Shown in pieces: positions 27,476 to 35,834 of a stretch of 64,000 nt of DNA. Numbering within the stretch: position 1 is the stretch's first letter; the number at the start of each line of letters is the position of its first letter. This DNA comes from an uncultured Muribaculum sp. (lineage in GTDB: Bacteria; Bacteroidota; Bacteroidia; Bacteroidales; Muribaculaceae). The stretch covers positions 28,308 to 92,307 of the forward strand of contig CAJUTE010000007.1 in NCBI GenBank assembly GCA_910589555.1, written 5' to 3'. Made by a program: the position numbers and the translations under genes. A model generated the notes under the pieces. That model searched no databases and was not told where the DNA came from. It saw only the letters and a list, made by a program, of their open reading frames with translations.

Positions 27476-28051
27476 TTAATAGTCTATGAGTCTGCCATAG
27501 TCATTCCAGTCGCCGATCATCAAGCCTTTTTCCGAGGCTTCAATCAGTTTCTGCAATCTTTTATGGAAATTTTCCACACGCCCTCGGTTCTTTTCGTTGT
27601 GGATTTTGTCGATTCTCACCCTTTGGTAAAGCGGGTGGAAAGCCTTGAAGTTTTCCCATGCTATGCTGTTGCGGCGAAAGATGGCTTCCACTTCGGGGAA
27701 TATTTCTAATTCTTGGTTTAGGTCAGGCAGCCCGTTGTAGCCCGGCTCGGTCATAAGCCCGAGTTTTATCAATCTTCTGCAACGCTCTTTGTTAAGTTCT
27801 GTCCAGTTGGAGTCTTTTTTACGCGGACTGAACCGCTGAACCACTTGCCCCTCAACCGTCTTGCAAGTTGAATCAATCCAACCGAAGCAGAGCGCTTCTT
27901 CTACGGCATCGATATACTGCACGACGCCATCCTGTGGCAACTTTCCTTTCTTGACCGGCAGCCAGCATTCCGACGCTGTGGCAGCATTAGCCGTCAACCA
28001 TTCCCGGAATTCTTGTCGGGTGGTGGCGTTTATAAGATTCTTAATTTCCAT
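27476..28051 (-). CDS. YdeI/OmpD-associated family protein
   Basis: The start is set at 28051 (MEIKNLINATTRQEF), because the extra 29 codons upstream overlap the preceding GNAT gene. 191 residues. The segments ECWLPVKKGK, YIDAVEEALCFGWIDS and RFSPRKKDSNWTELNKERC are typical of the YdeI/OmpD-associated family. Its biochemical role is not established; homologues have been linked to bacteriocin or peptide resistance. It is last in a three-gene operon with two acetyltransferases. Confidence 0.85.
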   Translation of the reverse strand: MEIKNLINATTRQEFREWLTANAATASECWLPVKKGKLPQDGVVQYIDAVEEALCFGWIDSTCKTVEGQVVQRFSPRKKDSNWTELNKERCRRLIKLGLMTEPGYNGLPDLNQELEIFPEVEAIFRRNSIAWENFKAFHPLYQRVRIDKIHNEKNRGRVENFHKRLQKLIEASEKGLMIGDWNDYGRLIDY

Positions 28052-28074
28052 AACAGGGACAATGTTAACACTTC

Positions 28075-28545
28075 TCAACGCGATTCTGAGCAGGAGCGTG
28101 ACAGTTCCATGACATAGTTTTTCAAAGATATGCCACATCTGTCGACTGATTGCTCCCTTATGATCTTATAGCCTCTCTTCTCAAAGAATGGTCGGGCGGT
28201 GATTGAGGCGTGGACAATTATCTTGTCAGTGTCAACTGATGATTCGAGCTTGTGGCACAATGCGGTGGCTATGCCTTGTCTCTGGCAGGCATGATGCACG
28301 TAAAGCCGGTCAAGATATCCTGAATGGTCAATGTCTCCAAAGCCGAGCACGTCACAGCCATCGGTGGCTATGAATGTGTGATGCTGCAGCAAGGACCGGT
28401 TCCAAGCATCCATATCCACCCTGCCTGTTGCCCAAGCGTTGACCTGCTCGGATGAATAATCGCGTATGTTGATTTTGTGGACCGTGTCATGAAACAATTT
28501 TACGATATCCATCAAGTCGGTCTCTCGGTATGTTCTGATTTCCAT
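28075..28545 (-). CDS. GNAT family N-acetyltransferase
   Basis: The start is set at 28545 (MEIRTYRETDLMDIVKLF); the frame upstream overlaps its neighbour. 156 residues. The acetyl-CoA loop is CQRQGIATALCHKLES and the C-terminal strand is ARPFFEKRGYKIIREQ, as in the small-molecule GNAT enzymes. Substrate unknown. It begins 7 bp after the preceding GNAT gene. Confidence 0.87.
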   Translation of the reverse strand: MEIRTYRETDLMDIVKLFHDTVHKINIRDYSSEQVNAWATGRVDMDAWNRSLLQHHTFIATDGCDVLGFGDIDHSGYLDRLYVHHACQRQGIATALCHKLESSVDTDKIIVHASITARPFFEKRGYKIIREQSVDRCGISLKNYVMELSRSCSESR

Positions 28546-28552
28546 AGGGGCA

Positions 28553-28981
28553 TTACAGTGATAAGTGGAGTATTGGAAATGCCTTGCCCTCCATGTCATG
28601 TTCGTCGCGTGATATTATATGAAACCCCTTTGCCTTGTAAAATTCCAGCGCGAGCGGATTCTGTTCGTTCACATCGACCGAGTTTGCTCCCAATGAGATG
28701 GCGTGCTTGAGAAGCCGCGATCCATACCCCTTGCCTCGCAAGCTGTCGTCAATGAACAGCATTTCAATCATGTTGCCTGATAAACCGATGAATCCGGCAA
28801 TGGTGTCACGGTCGGCTATGCAATACAAATCAACATTCGGGAAATACACCGGAATCATGGCTTCCCGAAATTCAGTTATATCCTTTTCGCTAAGAAATGT
28901 ATGCGAGGCTCTTACCGAGCGTTCCCATATATCAACGAGAGTAGGATAGTCTTTCTCTTCACATTTTTTGATCTGGTCCAT
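28553..28981 (-). CDS. GNAT family N-acetyltransferase
   Basis: The start is set at 28981 (MDQIKKCEEKDYPTLVDIW); a frame four codons longer would need TTG. 142 residues. The acetyl-CoA motif is LRGKGYGSRLLKHAI and the C-terminal part has NEQNPLALEFYKAKGFHII, as in YjaB/YiiD-like acetyltransferases. First in the operon GNAT-GNAT-YdeI. Confidence 0.87.
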   Translation of the reverse strand: MDQIKKCEEKDYPTLVDIWERSVRASHTFLSEKDITEFREAMIPVYFPNVDLYCIADRDTIAGFIGLSGNMIEMLFIDDSLRGKGYGSRLLKHAISLGANSVDVNEQNPLALEFYKAKGFHIISRDEHDMEGKAFPILHLSL

Positions 28982-28990
28982 ATCTATATG

Positions 28991-28998
28991 CAAAGATA
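28991..28998 (-). promoter_or_regulatory. -7 promoter box for the GNAT operon
   Basis: TATCTTTG on the minus strand with 9 nt to the ATG at 28981, implying a leader of only a few bases. Confidence 0.5.
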
Positions 28999-29045
28999 AA
29001 GTTTTTTCTCTAATTGCTGATGAAATGGAGGCTATTCATGCTCTG

Positions 29046-29077
29046 TTTGACAATATGAATATTTATGAGTAAATTTG
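29046..29077 (+). promoter_or_regulatory. Bacteroidota promoter (-33 TTTG, 20-bp spacer, -7 TAAATTTG)
   Basis: TTTG at 29046-29049 and TAAATTTG at 29070-29077 match the consensus spacing closely, the best match in the window. It drives the SMR and oxidase genes. The leader to 29147 is about 65 nt and may fold through CTGAT/ATCAG at its ends. Confidence 0.65.
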
Positions 29078-29147
29078 CGGTCTGATATTACCTTGGAAGG
29101 AGACGCCGGATATTGCTGCAGCCCTCAATAGGAGATCAGTTTGAGAT

Positions 29148-29471
29148 ATGAATTGGATTCTTCTCATAATTGCCGGATGCTTTGAAACAGGCTTTGCTTT
29201 TTGTCTCGGCAAAATGAAAGGGTTATCGGGAACTCCGTGGTGCCTGTGGGGCATCGGTTTTCTGTTGTGTCTGATACTTAGCATGGTCTTGCTGTCGAAA
29301 TCGGTGCAGACCATCCCCATTGGCACTGCTTATCCTGTTTGGACCGGTATTGGTGCCGTAGGCACGGTAATTGTCGGAATTTTATTCTTCAATGAGCCGG
29401 CTACATTCGGAAGACTGTTTTTTATCACCACCCTTATACTGTCAATTGTAGGACTTAAATTCATGCACTGA
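29148..29471 (+). CDS. SMR family exporter (SugE/Gdx-like)
   Basis: 107 residues with four membrane helices. The conserved Glu of helix 1 is in IIAGCFETGFAF and helix 3 carries IGTAYPVWTGIGAVGT, closer to the SugE/Gdx (guanidinium exporter) group than to EmrE. It would act as a dual-topology dimer in the inner membrane. No guanidine riboswitch was recognised in its leader. Its stop overlaps the next start by one base (TGATG). Confidence 0.85.
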   Translation: MNWILLIIAGCFETGFAFCLGKMKGLSGTPWCLWGIGFLLCLILSMVLLSKSVQTIPIGTAYPVWTGIGAVGTVIVGILFFNEPATFGRLFFITTLILSIVGLKFMH

Positions 29472-29956
29472 TGGAAAGAAAGATGCGTCGTTTCAAACAA
29501 CAGCTTACCGCTGACCAAAGCGTTGAGATTCTCCGCAATGCTACTTCCGGAGTCTTGGCATTGTGTGGTGCGGATATGGAGCCTTACGGGGTACCGTTGA
29601 GCCATGTTTATGCCAATGGAAAAATATATTTTCACTCAGCCCTTAGCGGGCATAAAGTGGATATTTTGAAGCATAATGCCAAGGCGTCATTTACGGTTAT
29701 AGCTCAGGATGAGATCCATCCGGAGACATATACTACATATTTCCAAAGTGTGATAGTGTTCGGCACCGTAAGAATTATTGAGGATGAAGCTGCTAAAATG
29801 CAGGCGCTTGAAATTTTGGGGCGCCGATGCAACCCTGATGATGCCGAGGGGTTGGAGAAAGAAATTGCGAGCGGCTTCTCGCGATGCCTGATGCTTGAAA
29901 TGAGCATCGACAGGATGACAGGCAAACAGTCAATCGAACTGGTGAACCTTGAATAG
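29471..29956 (+). CDS. Pyridoxamine 5'-phosphate oxidase-like flavoprotein
   Basis: 161 residues. The split-barrel start with SGVLALCGADMEPYGVPLSHVY and IYFHSALSGHKVDIL matches the small PPOX/NimA-like FMN-binding proteins of Bacteroidetes. Such proteins reduce or bind small heterocycles; the substrate is unknown. It overlaps the SMR gene by one base, so the pair is translationally coupled. The fifth codon is a second possible start. Confidence 0.83.
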   Translation: MERKMRRFKQQLTADQSVEILRNATSGVLALCGADMEPYGVPLSHVYANGKIYFHSALSGHKVDILKHNAKASFTVIAQDEIHPETYTTYFQSVIVFGTVRIIEDEAAKMQALEILGRRCNPDDAEGLEKEIASGFSRCLMLEMSIDRMTGKQSIELVNLE

Positions 29957-30054
29957 GAGATTGCCTATGATACGATTACGAGATTGCTGATGAATTCTGA
30001 AATCAGACCAGTCTAAAGTGCTAAAAATCCGAAGAAAAGGGTCTGGGGATCCTA

Positions 30055-30282
30055 TTAGCATATTTCCCAGTGTCCACCCTTGTCAGGGCCGACACGACGT
30101 ATCTTTCCAGATTCTTGCAGTGCCTTAAGATGTTTGGAAACAGCCCTGTCTGAAATATTTAACATTTTTGCCAACAGTGAAATGGTAATTTCAGAATTGT
30201 TGGAAATTGCTATTATAATCTTATCTCTGAACTTTTCTCCTTGGCTTCGACATCTTGAGGATTTGAGGATCCAAATGAACAC
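30055..30282 (-). pseudogene. Winged-helix C-terminal fragment of an AlbA_2/RecG-like ATP-binding protein
   Basis: 75 residues ending KHLKALQESGKIRRVGPDKGGHWEIC. This is the terminal winged helix of the large Bacteroidetes ATP-binding (AlbA_2, RecG-like) proteins, normally preceded by some 350-400 residues that are absent. The first residues up to about 16 have no family character. I read it as a remnant. Confidence 0.6.
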
Positions 30283-30316
30283 GCCACCCCGACAGAATGC
30301 TCTGCCGGGGTGGTGT
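30281..30316 (-). terminator. Hairpin downstream of the higA remnant
   Basis: An 11-bp stem (30281-30291 with 30306-30316, one G-T pair) continues after an A/C mismatch into CAGA/TCTG with a 4-nt loop. It follows the higA stop at 30336 on the minus strand. The U-run is weak, so termination efficiency is uncertain. Confidence 0.5.
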
Positions 30317-30335
30317 ATTCTTGTGCTGTTGTATC

Positions 30336-30676
30336 TTATAATGCTGCAATCTTACGGATATTTGCAAGACGGCTCATGAAAGTTGAGTCAGACTTTGCTT
30401 TTTGCATATTGTAGTCTGCCTGAAGTTGCAAAAACATATTTGCGGATATGCCCAACGCAGCTTCAAGCAAAAGAGCCAATTCTGTATTCACGCCACGTTT
30501 GCCGTTTATTACTTCATTCAGCAACGACGGCGATACTCCAATCTGCTCCGCAAGTTTGGCTTGTGTCAAGTGACGTTCTTCCAACTCATCGCGTATAAGT
30601 TCTCCGGGTGAGTCGGCTCAAAAGAAGTCAGATTGTTGGCAATCATTGACGGGTCGATGTTCAGAAGTGTTATCAT
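30336..30676 (-). pseudogene. higA: HigA-type antitoxin gene broken by a one-base deletion
   Basis: From the ATG at 30676 the frame reads MITLLNIDPSMIANNLTSFE and then PTHP, the usual HigA start, but continues out of frame. The rest, from GELIRDELEERHLTQAK onward through the XRE helix-turn-helix (LAEQIGVSPSLLNEVINGKRG), is in the neighbouring frame. Restoring one G at about 30605 (PTHPGELIRDE) would rejoin them. A shorter product could begin at the internal TTG at 30584. It follows the toxin gene by one base. Confidence 0.7.
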
Positions 30677-30677
30677 A

Positions 30678-30942
30678 TCAGTCGTAATGGTTTGAGAGTT
30701 CAACAATATTGCAGATAGTCAGGATTGGCTCTTCAAGATTTTCAGTCAAAGAAAACTCAATGCGGTACTGATCGTTGACTTTTACCAAAAATAGCCCTTT
30801 CTTATCCCCGTGCAGTGCCTCAAAATGCAAGGACTTGATGGGATAAAGTTCCTCTTTTGAAGTTGCCATCATCAGATAGTTTATTCTATCTGTTGTTATT
30901 CTGTGATTGTTTCTTTCTTCCTTTCTCGGCTAAGTGCATCAT
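30678..30942 (-). pseudogene. higB: RelE/HigB-type toxin gene lacking an intact N-terminus
   Basis: The open part (30678-30872, 64 residues) contains SLHFEALHGDKKGLFLVKVN and DQYRIEF and ends ICNIVELSNHYD, the C-terminal two thirds of this RelE/HigB subfamily. Such proteins are about 100 residues. Upstream in frame there is a stop at 30930-30932; a fragment in another frame from 30942 (MMHLAEKGRKKQSQ) may be the displaced start. The toxin is probably inactive. Confidence 0.6.
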
Positions 30943-31023
30943 ATGGTTAACCCTCCATCCTCACCAACCGGAAATATCTACTGACCCCAAAGTTGTCTAT
31001 ATTCTGTCTATGCCTTTTACAGA

Positions 31024-31056
31024 AAAGCCTTGCAGCTTTCTGAGCTACAAGGCTTT
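31024..31056 (-). terminator. Terminator after tRNA-Ser
   Basis: A 9-bp stem (AAAGCCTTG/CAAGGCTTT) with an inner AGCT/AGCT pairing, followed on the minus strand by a T-rich tract. Confidence 0.65.
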
Positions 31057-31069
31057 AAAGGTATTTCAG

Positions 31070-31154
31070 CGGAGAGAGAGGGATTCGAACCCCCGGAGGT
31101 GTGACCCTCAACGGTTTTCAAGACCGCCGCAATCGACCACTCTGCCATCTCTCC
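31070..31154 (-). tRNA. tRNA-Ser (anticodon TGA)
   Basis: The minus strand reads GGAGAGATGGCAGAGTGG at its 5' end and folds as a class II tRNA. The acceptor pairs with TCTCTCC, the anticodon loop is CTTGAAAA (TGA), there is a long variable arm, and the T loop GTTCGAATC is present. The discriminator is G, as for serine. CCA is not encoded. Confidence 0.93.
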
Positions 31155-31192
31155 ATGTCGTGGTTGACGGGTGCAAAGGTATGGAGTTTTTT

Positions 31193-31690
31193 TTAACTGT
31201 GCAAATTTTTGGAGATAAAATCGCGCATGAAATGCGATTTTTTTTTGTCGTCAAATGCGGAGTAAGGTATGTAGATTATTGAATAGGCTGATAGTGAGAG
31301 AAATAATATGATTCCTGTTGAAGATGCTTTGTAGGAAGAAATTTTTGACCATGGAATGATTTCCGGGTCACGTGGGAGTGTCGTGTCGTCATGGGGGAGG
31401 TAATTTATGAGCAAGCCTTCGCTGTCGCACGACACAGTGTGGGGCAGGAGTGAGTATCGAGCCTCGGGCGACATGGCATGGTAGAAGTACACTATCATCA
31501 TTATAGGCGGGATGATGACGAATATATACATGAGCGCCACAATGACAAGTCTTAAATCAAAAAGAGTTCCGAAGAAAAGCAGTATGACAGGTGGAAGCGA
31601 TAGAATCAGAATATGTTTTTTGATCCATTGCTTCATTATAATTCCGGTGAGAGTTGATGCTTCAACTTTAAATGGCTCGGTGGTAATCAT
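31193..31690 (-). CDS. Two-helix membrane protein with YcxB-like C-terminal domain
   Basis: The start is set at 31690 (MITTEPFKVEAS), because a promoter box lies 5 nt upstream; the frame extends 17 codons further but would cover that box and enter the operator dyads. 165 residues. Two adjacent hydrophobic helices are followed by a soluble region with PEIIPWSKISSYKASSTGII and YIPYSAF, which fits the YcxB-like family. Function unknown. It is divergent from the export operon. Confidence 0.72.
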   Translation of the reverse strand: MITTEPFKVEASTLTGIIMKQWIKKHILILSLPPVILLFFGTLFDLRLVIVALMYIFVIIPPIMMIVYFYHAMSPEARYSLLPHTVSCDSEGLLINYLPHDDTTLPRDPEIIPWSKISSYKASSTGIILFLSLSAYSIIYIPYSAFDDKKKSHFMRDFISKNLHS

Positions 31691-31695
31691 AGTTG

Positions 31696-31703
31696 CAAAG
31701 ATA
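31696..31703 (-). promoter_or_regulatory. -7 promoter box, apparently leaderless, for the YcxB-like gene
   Basis: TATCTTTG on the minus strand followed by exactly 5 nt and the ATG at 31690. Confidence 0.55.
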
Positions 31704-31730
31704 GGAAATGTGAGGAAAAAATTGACCGAT

Positions 31731-31778
31731 TGTCCGTACAATAAAGCGGACAGTTACAAAAGTGTCCGCTTTCGGACA
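31731..31778. promoter_or_regulatory. Two TGTCCG/CGGACA dyads, probable activator sites
   Basis: TGTCCG (31731-31736) pairs with CGGACA (31747-31752), and TGTCCG (31763-31768) pairs with CGGACA (31773-31778). The dyad centres are 29 bp apart and lie about 55-85 bp before the -24/-12 promoter at 31823. This is where NtrC-family enhancer sites are found, and an NtrC-family regulator is encoded at the end of the gene cluster. Confidence 0.65.
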
Positions 31779-31822
31779 ACTAAGAAAATACTAAAGTAAT
31801 GATAATTAGACAATTATATTTT

Positions 31823-31838
31823 TGGCGCGGTAAATGCA
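31823..31838 (+). promoter_or_regulatory. Sigma-54 type -24/-12 promoter for the export operon
   Basis: TGGCGCGGTAAATGCA matches the consensus TGGCACG-N4-TTGCW with two mismatches, keeping the GG and GC pairs 12 bp apart. A TATTTTTG box (31817-31824) overlaps it and could give sigma-70-type transcription instead. Confidence 0.6.
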
Positions 31839-31870
31839 TATTAATTGGCATAAAGAAAAATTTTTAATAA

Positions 31871-33118
31871 ATGGACAGACAGATATCTAAAGAAGAACAG
31901 AGACGTGCAAAAATTAAGAAGATGCTTCCTTATATAATAGGAGGCGCCGTTGTGGTGATATTGTCAGTGGTGCTGATGGTGGTTATGCGTGCAAGTGTGA
32001 GCCGAAGTGACTTGATGCTTGCCACGGTTGATACCGGTTCAATCCAGACTTCAATCACCGGTTCGGGAAAAGTGGTGCCGGCTTTTGAAGAGATTATAAC
32101 TTCGCCGATCAGCACACGCGTGGTTGAGGTGTATTGCAAAGCCGGTGACAGCGTGGATGTGGGCACTCCGTTGTTGAGGCTTGACTTGCAGAGCACCGAG
32201 ACGGAACTTAACAAGCTCAAGGATCAGATTCAGATGAAGCGATATGAACTCGACCAGCAGCAAGTGAATAATGACACAAAAATCAAGGATCTCGCGATGC
32301 AGGTGAAAGTAAAGGAGATGGCGGTGAACCGCATGGAGGTCGAACTCCGCAATGAACGCTATCTCGACAGTCTCGGGTCGGGCACAGGCGATAAGGTGAA
32401 GGAGGCTGAATTGAAGTTCAACACCGGAAAATTGGAGCTTGAGCAGATGCGTCAGAAGCTTCAGAGCGAGCGCCGCATCACTGATGCCGATCTTAAAGTG
32501 AAAAATCTTGAGATAAACATAGCCGAAAAGAATCTCGGTGAGATGAACCGCACTCTTGACGATGCCCGCATACGAGCTCCGAGAAAGGCTACTCTCACTT
32601 ATGTCAACGACCAGATAGGGCAGAAGATTTCGGAAGGGGAGCAGATAGCCATAATTTCCGATCTCAGCCACTTTAAGGTGGATGGCGAGCTTGCCGATTC
32701 CTATGGCGACCGTATAGGCGTGGGGTCAAAAGCGATGGTGAAGTTAGGTCGACAGCAGCTTCCGGGATTTGTGGCAAATGTCACTCCGCTATCCCGCAAC
32801 GGTGTCATTTCATTCACTGTGCGTCTTGACGATGACAACTACAGCGGTTTGCGTTCCGGACTTAAGACTGACGTCTACATCTTGTGCGACCTGATGGAGG
32901 ATGTGACACGCATAAAGAACGGCACATTTTACACAGGTCCGGGCTCCTACGAGCTGTTTGTGATGACTTCCGACGATGAACTCGAGCGCCGCACAGTGAG
33001 GCTGGGAGAAAGCAATTATGAGTATGTCGAGGTTATCAGCGGGCTCCAGCCGGGAGAAAAGGTGGTTCTTAACGACATGAAGCGTTTCAAGGACTCTTCT
33101 AAAGTGAAAGTGAAGTAA
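31871..33118 (+). CDS. Periplasmic adaptor (HlyD/MacA-like membrane fusion protein)
   Basis: 415 residues. One N-terminal membrane helix (about 20-42), a split lipoyl domain (around 65-100 and 235-260, including APRKATLTYV), a long coiled coil between (about 100-230) and beta-barrel and membrane-proximal domains to the end (GLQPGEKVVLNDMKRF). This is the MacA/HlyD design that links an inner-membrane ABC transporter to a TolC channel. First gene of the export operon. Confidence 0.92.
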   Translation: MDRQISKEEQRRAKIKKMLPYIIGGAVVVILSVVLMVVMRASVSRSDLMLATVDTGSIQTSITGSGKVVPAFEEIITSPISTRVVEVYCKAGDSVDVGTPLLRLDLQSTETELNKLKDQIQMKRYELDQQQVNNDTKIKDLAMQVKVKEMAVNRMEVELRNERYLDSLGSGTGDKVKEAELKFNTGKLELEQMRQKLQSERRITDADLKVKNLEINIAEKNLGEMNRTLDDARIRAPRKATLTYVNDQIGQKISEGEQIAIISDLSHFKVDGELADSYGDRIGVGSKAMVKLGRQQLPGFVANVTPLSRNGVISFTVRLDDDNYSGLRSGLKTDVYILCDLMEDVTRIKNGTFYTGPGSYELFVMTSDDELERRTVRLGESNYEYVEVISGLQPGEKVVLNDMKRFKDSSKVKVK

Positions 33119-33154
33119 TTAAAAAACGGAAAGATATAAAAAAACAGTGTGATT

Positions 33155-34465
33155 ATGAATTTAGTCCAATCATTTAAGCAAACCGTCGAAGAGGCTCGAA
33201 GCAATCCGGGATTCACCTCTCTCTACGTGGGCGGTGTGGCGTTTGCGGTGGCATTTACCATGATTTTTGCTATCCTCTATTATGTGAGACTGGCGCCGAT
33301 ATATCCTGAATATAACCGCGACACCACAATGTACATTAAAAATATATCAGTGCGCCACGATGCCACTAGCAGTGAGTCGATGGGAACTCTCGGGTTGCCT
33401 TTTGTCGATGAATTTATCTCTAAGCTGCACAATTATGAATATATGTCGGTGATGTCGTTCACGATGGCTACATTTGTGCAGCCTGCCGACGGAAGCGGCG
33501 ACTTCAAAGTGCTGAGAAACATCGTCGACCCGAATTTTTTCAAGCTGTATGAATATGAGTTTCTTGCAGGTCGTCCGTTTTCAGAGGCTGAGATGGATGC
33601 GGGGATAAAATGTGCGGTGATTTCCGAGGATGTCGCCAACCGTCTTTATGGCAGTCCGGAGTCGGCAGTCGGTAAGGATATCACGTTTGGCTACATAAAC
33701 TTTAAGATTGTGGGGATTGTGAAGCCGGGCACTTCGATGTTTGACAGCTCATTCGCCCAAATCTTCAGCCCTTATACAGCGGAGGATGGTTATACCAGAA
33801 TGTCAAATCAAAACAATGCAAGACGTCTTCTGGGACGATATATGCTTGCCTTCAAACTGAAAGATGATGAGCAAAAAGAGGCATTTAAGGCAGAGATGGA
33901 GGATATGCTCCGCAAGATCAATGCAGCCGATACCACAGGTTGGGTCACGAGAGTCAACGAGTTTGTGAGCAACACTGAAATGGTGTTCAGAGAGAACAAT
34001 GAGGAGACCGATCTGCTGGCTAATATAAAACCGTATCTCACATTGCTGCTTGTGCTTCTGATCATACCTGCTATAAATATAAGCGGCATGATAGGGGGGC
34101 AGATGGATCGCCGCATGGCAGAGATGGGATTGCGTCGCAGTTTCGGCGGCAGCAAGTCGGAATTATGCCGGCAGGTGATGTTTGAGAACCTTATTCTCAC
34201 AATTTTCGGCGGACTGGTGGGGCTTGTAGTGGCATGGATAGTACTCTATTCATTTAAGGGAACCATTCTCGGATTGGTAGGCAACAGTTGGAACTATCTC
34301 GGCGACATTGTTGAGGCTGAAGTGACAGGCGAAATGCTTTTTGCTCCTGCGGTGTTCCTCGGCGCGTTGCTGATATGCATAATATTGAACATTCTCTCGG
34401 CATACATTCCGGTGAAGTTTGCTCTGCGCCGTCCTATTGTTTCATCCATTAATGCTAAGAAATAG
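33155..34465 (+). CDS. FtsX/MacB-like ABC permease (first of four)
   Basis: The start is set at the ATG at 33155 (MNLVQSFKQTVEEARSNPG) rather than the GTG two codons earlier. 436 residues. One helix near 25-45, a large periplasmic MacB-type domain (about 50-290), then three helices containing the FtsX motif (MAEMGLRRSFGGSKSELCR, then GLVGLVV). It would dimerise with another permease, probably the next gene, only 4 bp away. Confidence 0.9.
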   Translation: MNLVQSFKQTVEEARSNPGFTSLYVGGVAFAVAFTMIFAILYYVRLAPIYPEYNRDTTMYIKNISVRHDATSSESMGTLGLPFVDEFISKLHNYEYMSVMSFTMATFVQPADGSGDFKVLRNIVDPNFFKLYEYEFLAGRPFSEAEMDAGIKCAVISEDVANRLYGSPESAVGKDITFGYINFKIVGIVKPGTSMFDSSFAQIFSPYTAEDGYTRMSNQNNARRLLGRYMLAFKLKDDEQKEAFKAEMEDMLRKINAADTTGWVTRVNEFVSNTEMVFRENNEETDLLANIKPYLTLLLVLLIIPAINISGMIGGQMDRRMAEMGLRRSFGGSKSELCRQVMFENLILTIFGGLVGLVVAWIVLYSFKGTILGLVGNSWNYLGDIVEAEVTGEMLFAPAVFLGALLICIILNILSAYIPVKFALRRPIVSSINAKK

Positions 34466-34469
34466 AATT

Positions 34470-35774
34470 ATGATAAAGTTGATTTTTAAGAATCTCTGGG
34501 CTCGCCGCCGTCGCAACGCGTGGGTGTTGATCGAGCTTATCCTCATCACTATAGTCGCTTGGGTTGTGCTTGATCCTGCAATCGTTTCGGGCTATTATTT
34601 CTCGCTCGACTCAGGATATGATGTGGATCGTCTTGTGACTTTGGATCTGTTGGAAATTCCGGAAGGCGGCAGGGGCTATGACGAGGCGAGCGCCGAAACC
34701 CGCATGGACGACGTGCATCGTCTGCTCGACAAGGTGAGAAGCAATCAGCAGGTGGAGACGGCTACTATAACTTCGTTTCAGATATTTGAGAGCGGCTCTT
34801 TGAATGTGAGCAGCTTCCCCAAGGACTCAGCCGACGGATGTTATGTGGTGGTAAAGTTTTTCCCTAACACTGATTTTTTCAAAACTTTCGGCATAAAAGG
34901 GCTTGACGGCAATGTGTTCAACGAGCCGCCGGTGTCAGGCAACGATATAATCATAAGCCGCAGCGTGGGCGATATCATGCACCCCGGCATTAATCCGTTG
35001 GGACATTATCTTAATGAAGGCACTGATTCCACAGCAAAACACTTTGACTGGGACCGCAATAAACTTATCGCCGGAGTGACTGATGAAGCTATCTACCGCT
35101 CCTATATGGGACGCAGCCCCATTATCTACAAATATGATAAGGAGAGAAAGGTCAAGTATGCAGGCGATCTTAAGATTGTGATAAGGCTTAAACCGGGTGT
35201 GAATCCCGACAGGTTCATCGTCGACTATTCGCCGGTTGTAAACTCCGAGCTTAAAGCCGGAAATGTATATGCCCACTCTCCGATGACATTTGAGGACCGT
35301 CGTGATTCAACCGCTCGTGAGACAAGAAACAAATATGTGATTTCGCTTGCGTTGGCGCTCTTCTTCTTCGTGAATCTGTGCCTCGGCATTATCGGAACAT
35401 TCTACTTGCAGACGAGAACCCGCAGCCGCGACACCGGCGTGATGCGTTCCTTCGGCGCCACTCCGAGCTACGTGCTTCGGGAGATAATGAGCGAAGGGTG
35501 GATCATGACCACGCTTGCCTGGATCATAGGATGCGGACTATATTGCATCTATGCAAAGAAGCATGGGCTATATGAAGCCGAGGGTGTGTTCTGGGGACAT
35601 TCCGACACAATAATATCGGTGTTGCCGCAATGGTGTGATTTCTTTTGGTCACATTTTTGGGTGGTTTCCGGAATCATCTATGTGGCTCTGATTATCACGG
35701 TATCGATAGGCATCTATATCCCCGCGCGCCGCATAAGCCGCACCAATCCGGTGGATGCTCTTAAAGATGAATAA
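34470..35774 (+). CDS. FtsX/MacB-like ABC permease (second of four)
   Basis: The start is set at 34470 (MIKLIFKNLWARRRRN); the frame extends upstream but overlaps the preceding permease. 434 residues with the same order as its neighbour: an N-terminal helix, a periplasmic domain, three C-terminal helices with RDTGVMRSFGATPSYVLREI, and a cytoplasmic end ISRTNPVDALKDE typical of MacB/LolCE proteins. Confidence 0.9.
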   Translation: MIKLIFKNLWARRRRNAWVLIELILITIVAWVVLDPAIVSGYYFSLDSGYDVDRLVTLDLLEIPEGGRGYDEASAETRMDDVHRLLDKVRSNQQVETATITSFQIFESGSLNVSSFPKDSADGCYVVVKFFPNTDFFKTFGIKGLDGNVFNEPPVSGNDIIISRSVGDIMHPGINPLGHYLNEGTDSTAKHFDWDRNKLIAGVTDEAIYRSYMGRSPIIYKYDKERKVKYAGDLKIVIRLKPGVNPDRFIVDYSPVVNSELKAGNVYAHSPMTFEDRRDSTARETRNKYVISLALALFFFVNLCLGIIGTFYLQTRTRSRDTGVMRSFGATPSYVLREIMSEGWIMTTLAWIIGCGLYCIYAKKHGLYEAEGVFWGHSDTIISVLPQWCDFFWSHFWVVSGIIYVALIITVSIGIYIPARRISRTNPVDALKDE

Positions 35775-35834
35775 ATACTCTATCTCTCCGAATAGAAATT
35801 AATTTTTGAAAACAAATAAAAAAATCAGAATATT

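Noticed and set aside
29078..29147. Guanidine riboswitch before the SugE/Gdx-like gene
   Set aside because: The conserved bases of the known guanidine classes were not recognised in the leader.
31691..31741. Longer start for the YcxB-like protein
   Set aside because: The extension would cover the promoter box at 31696-31703 and enter the first dyad, and has no family similarity.
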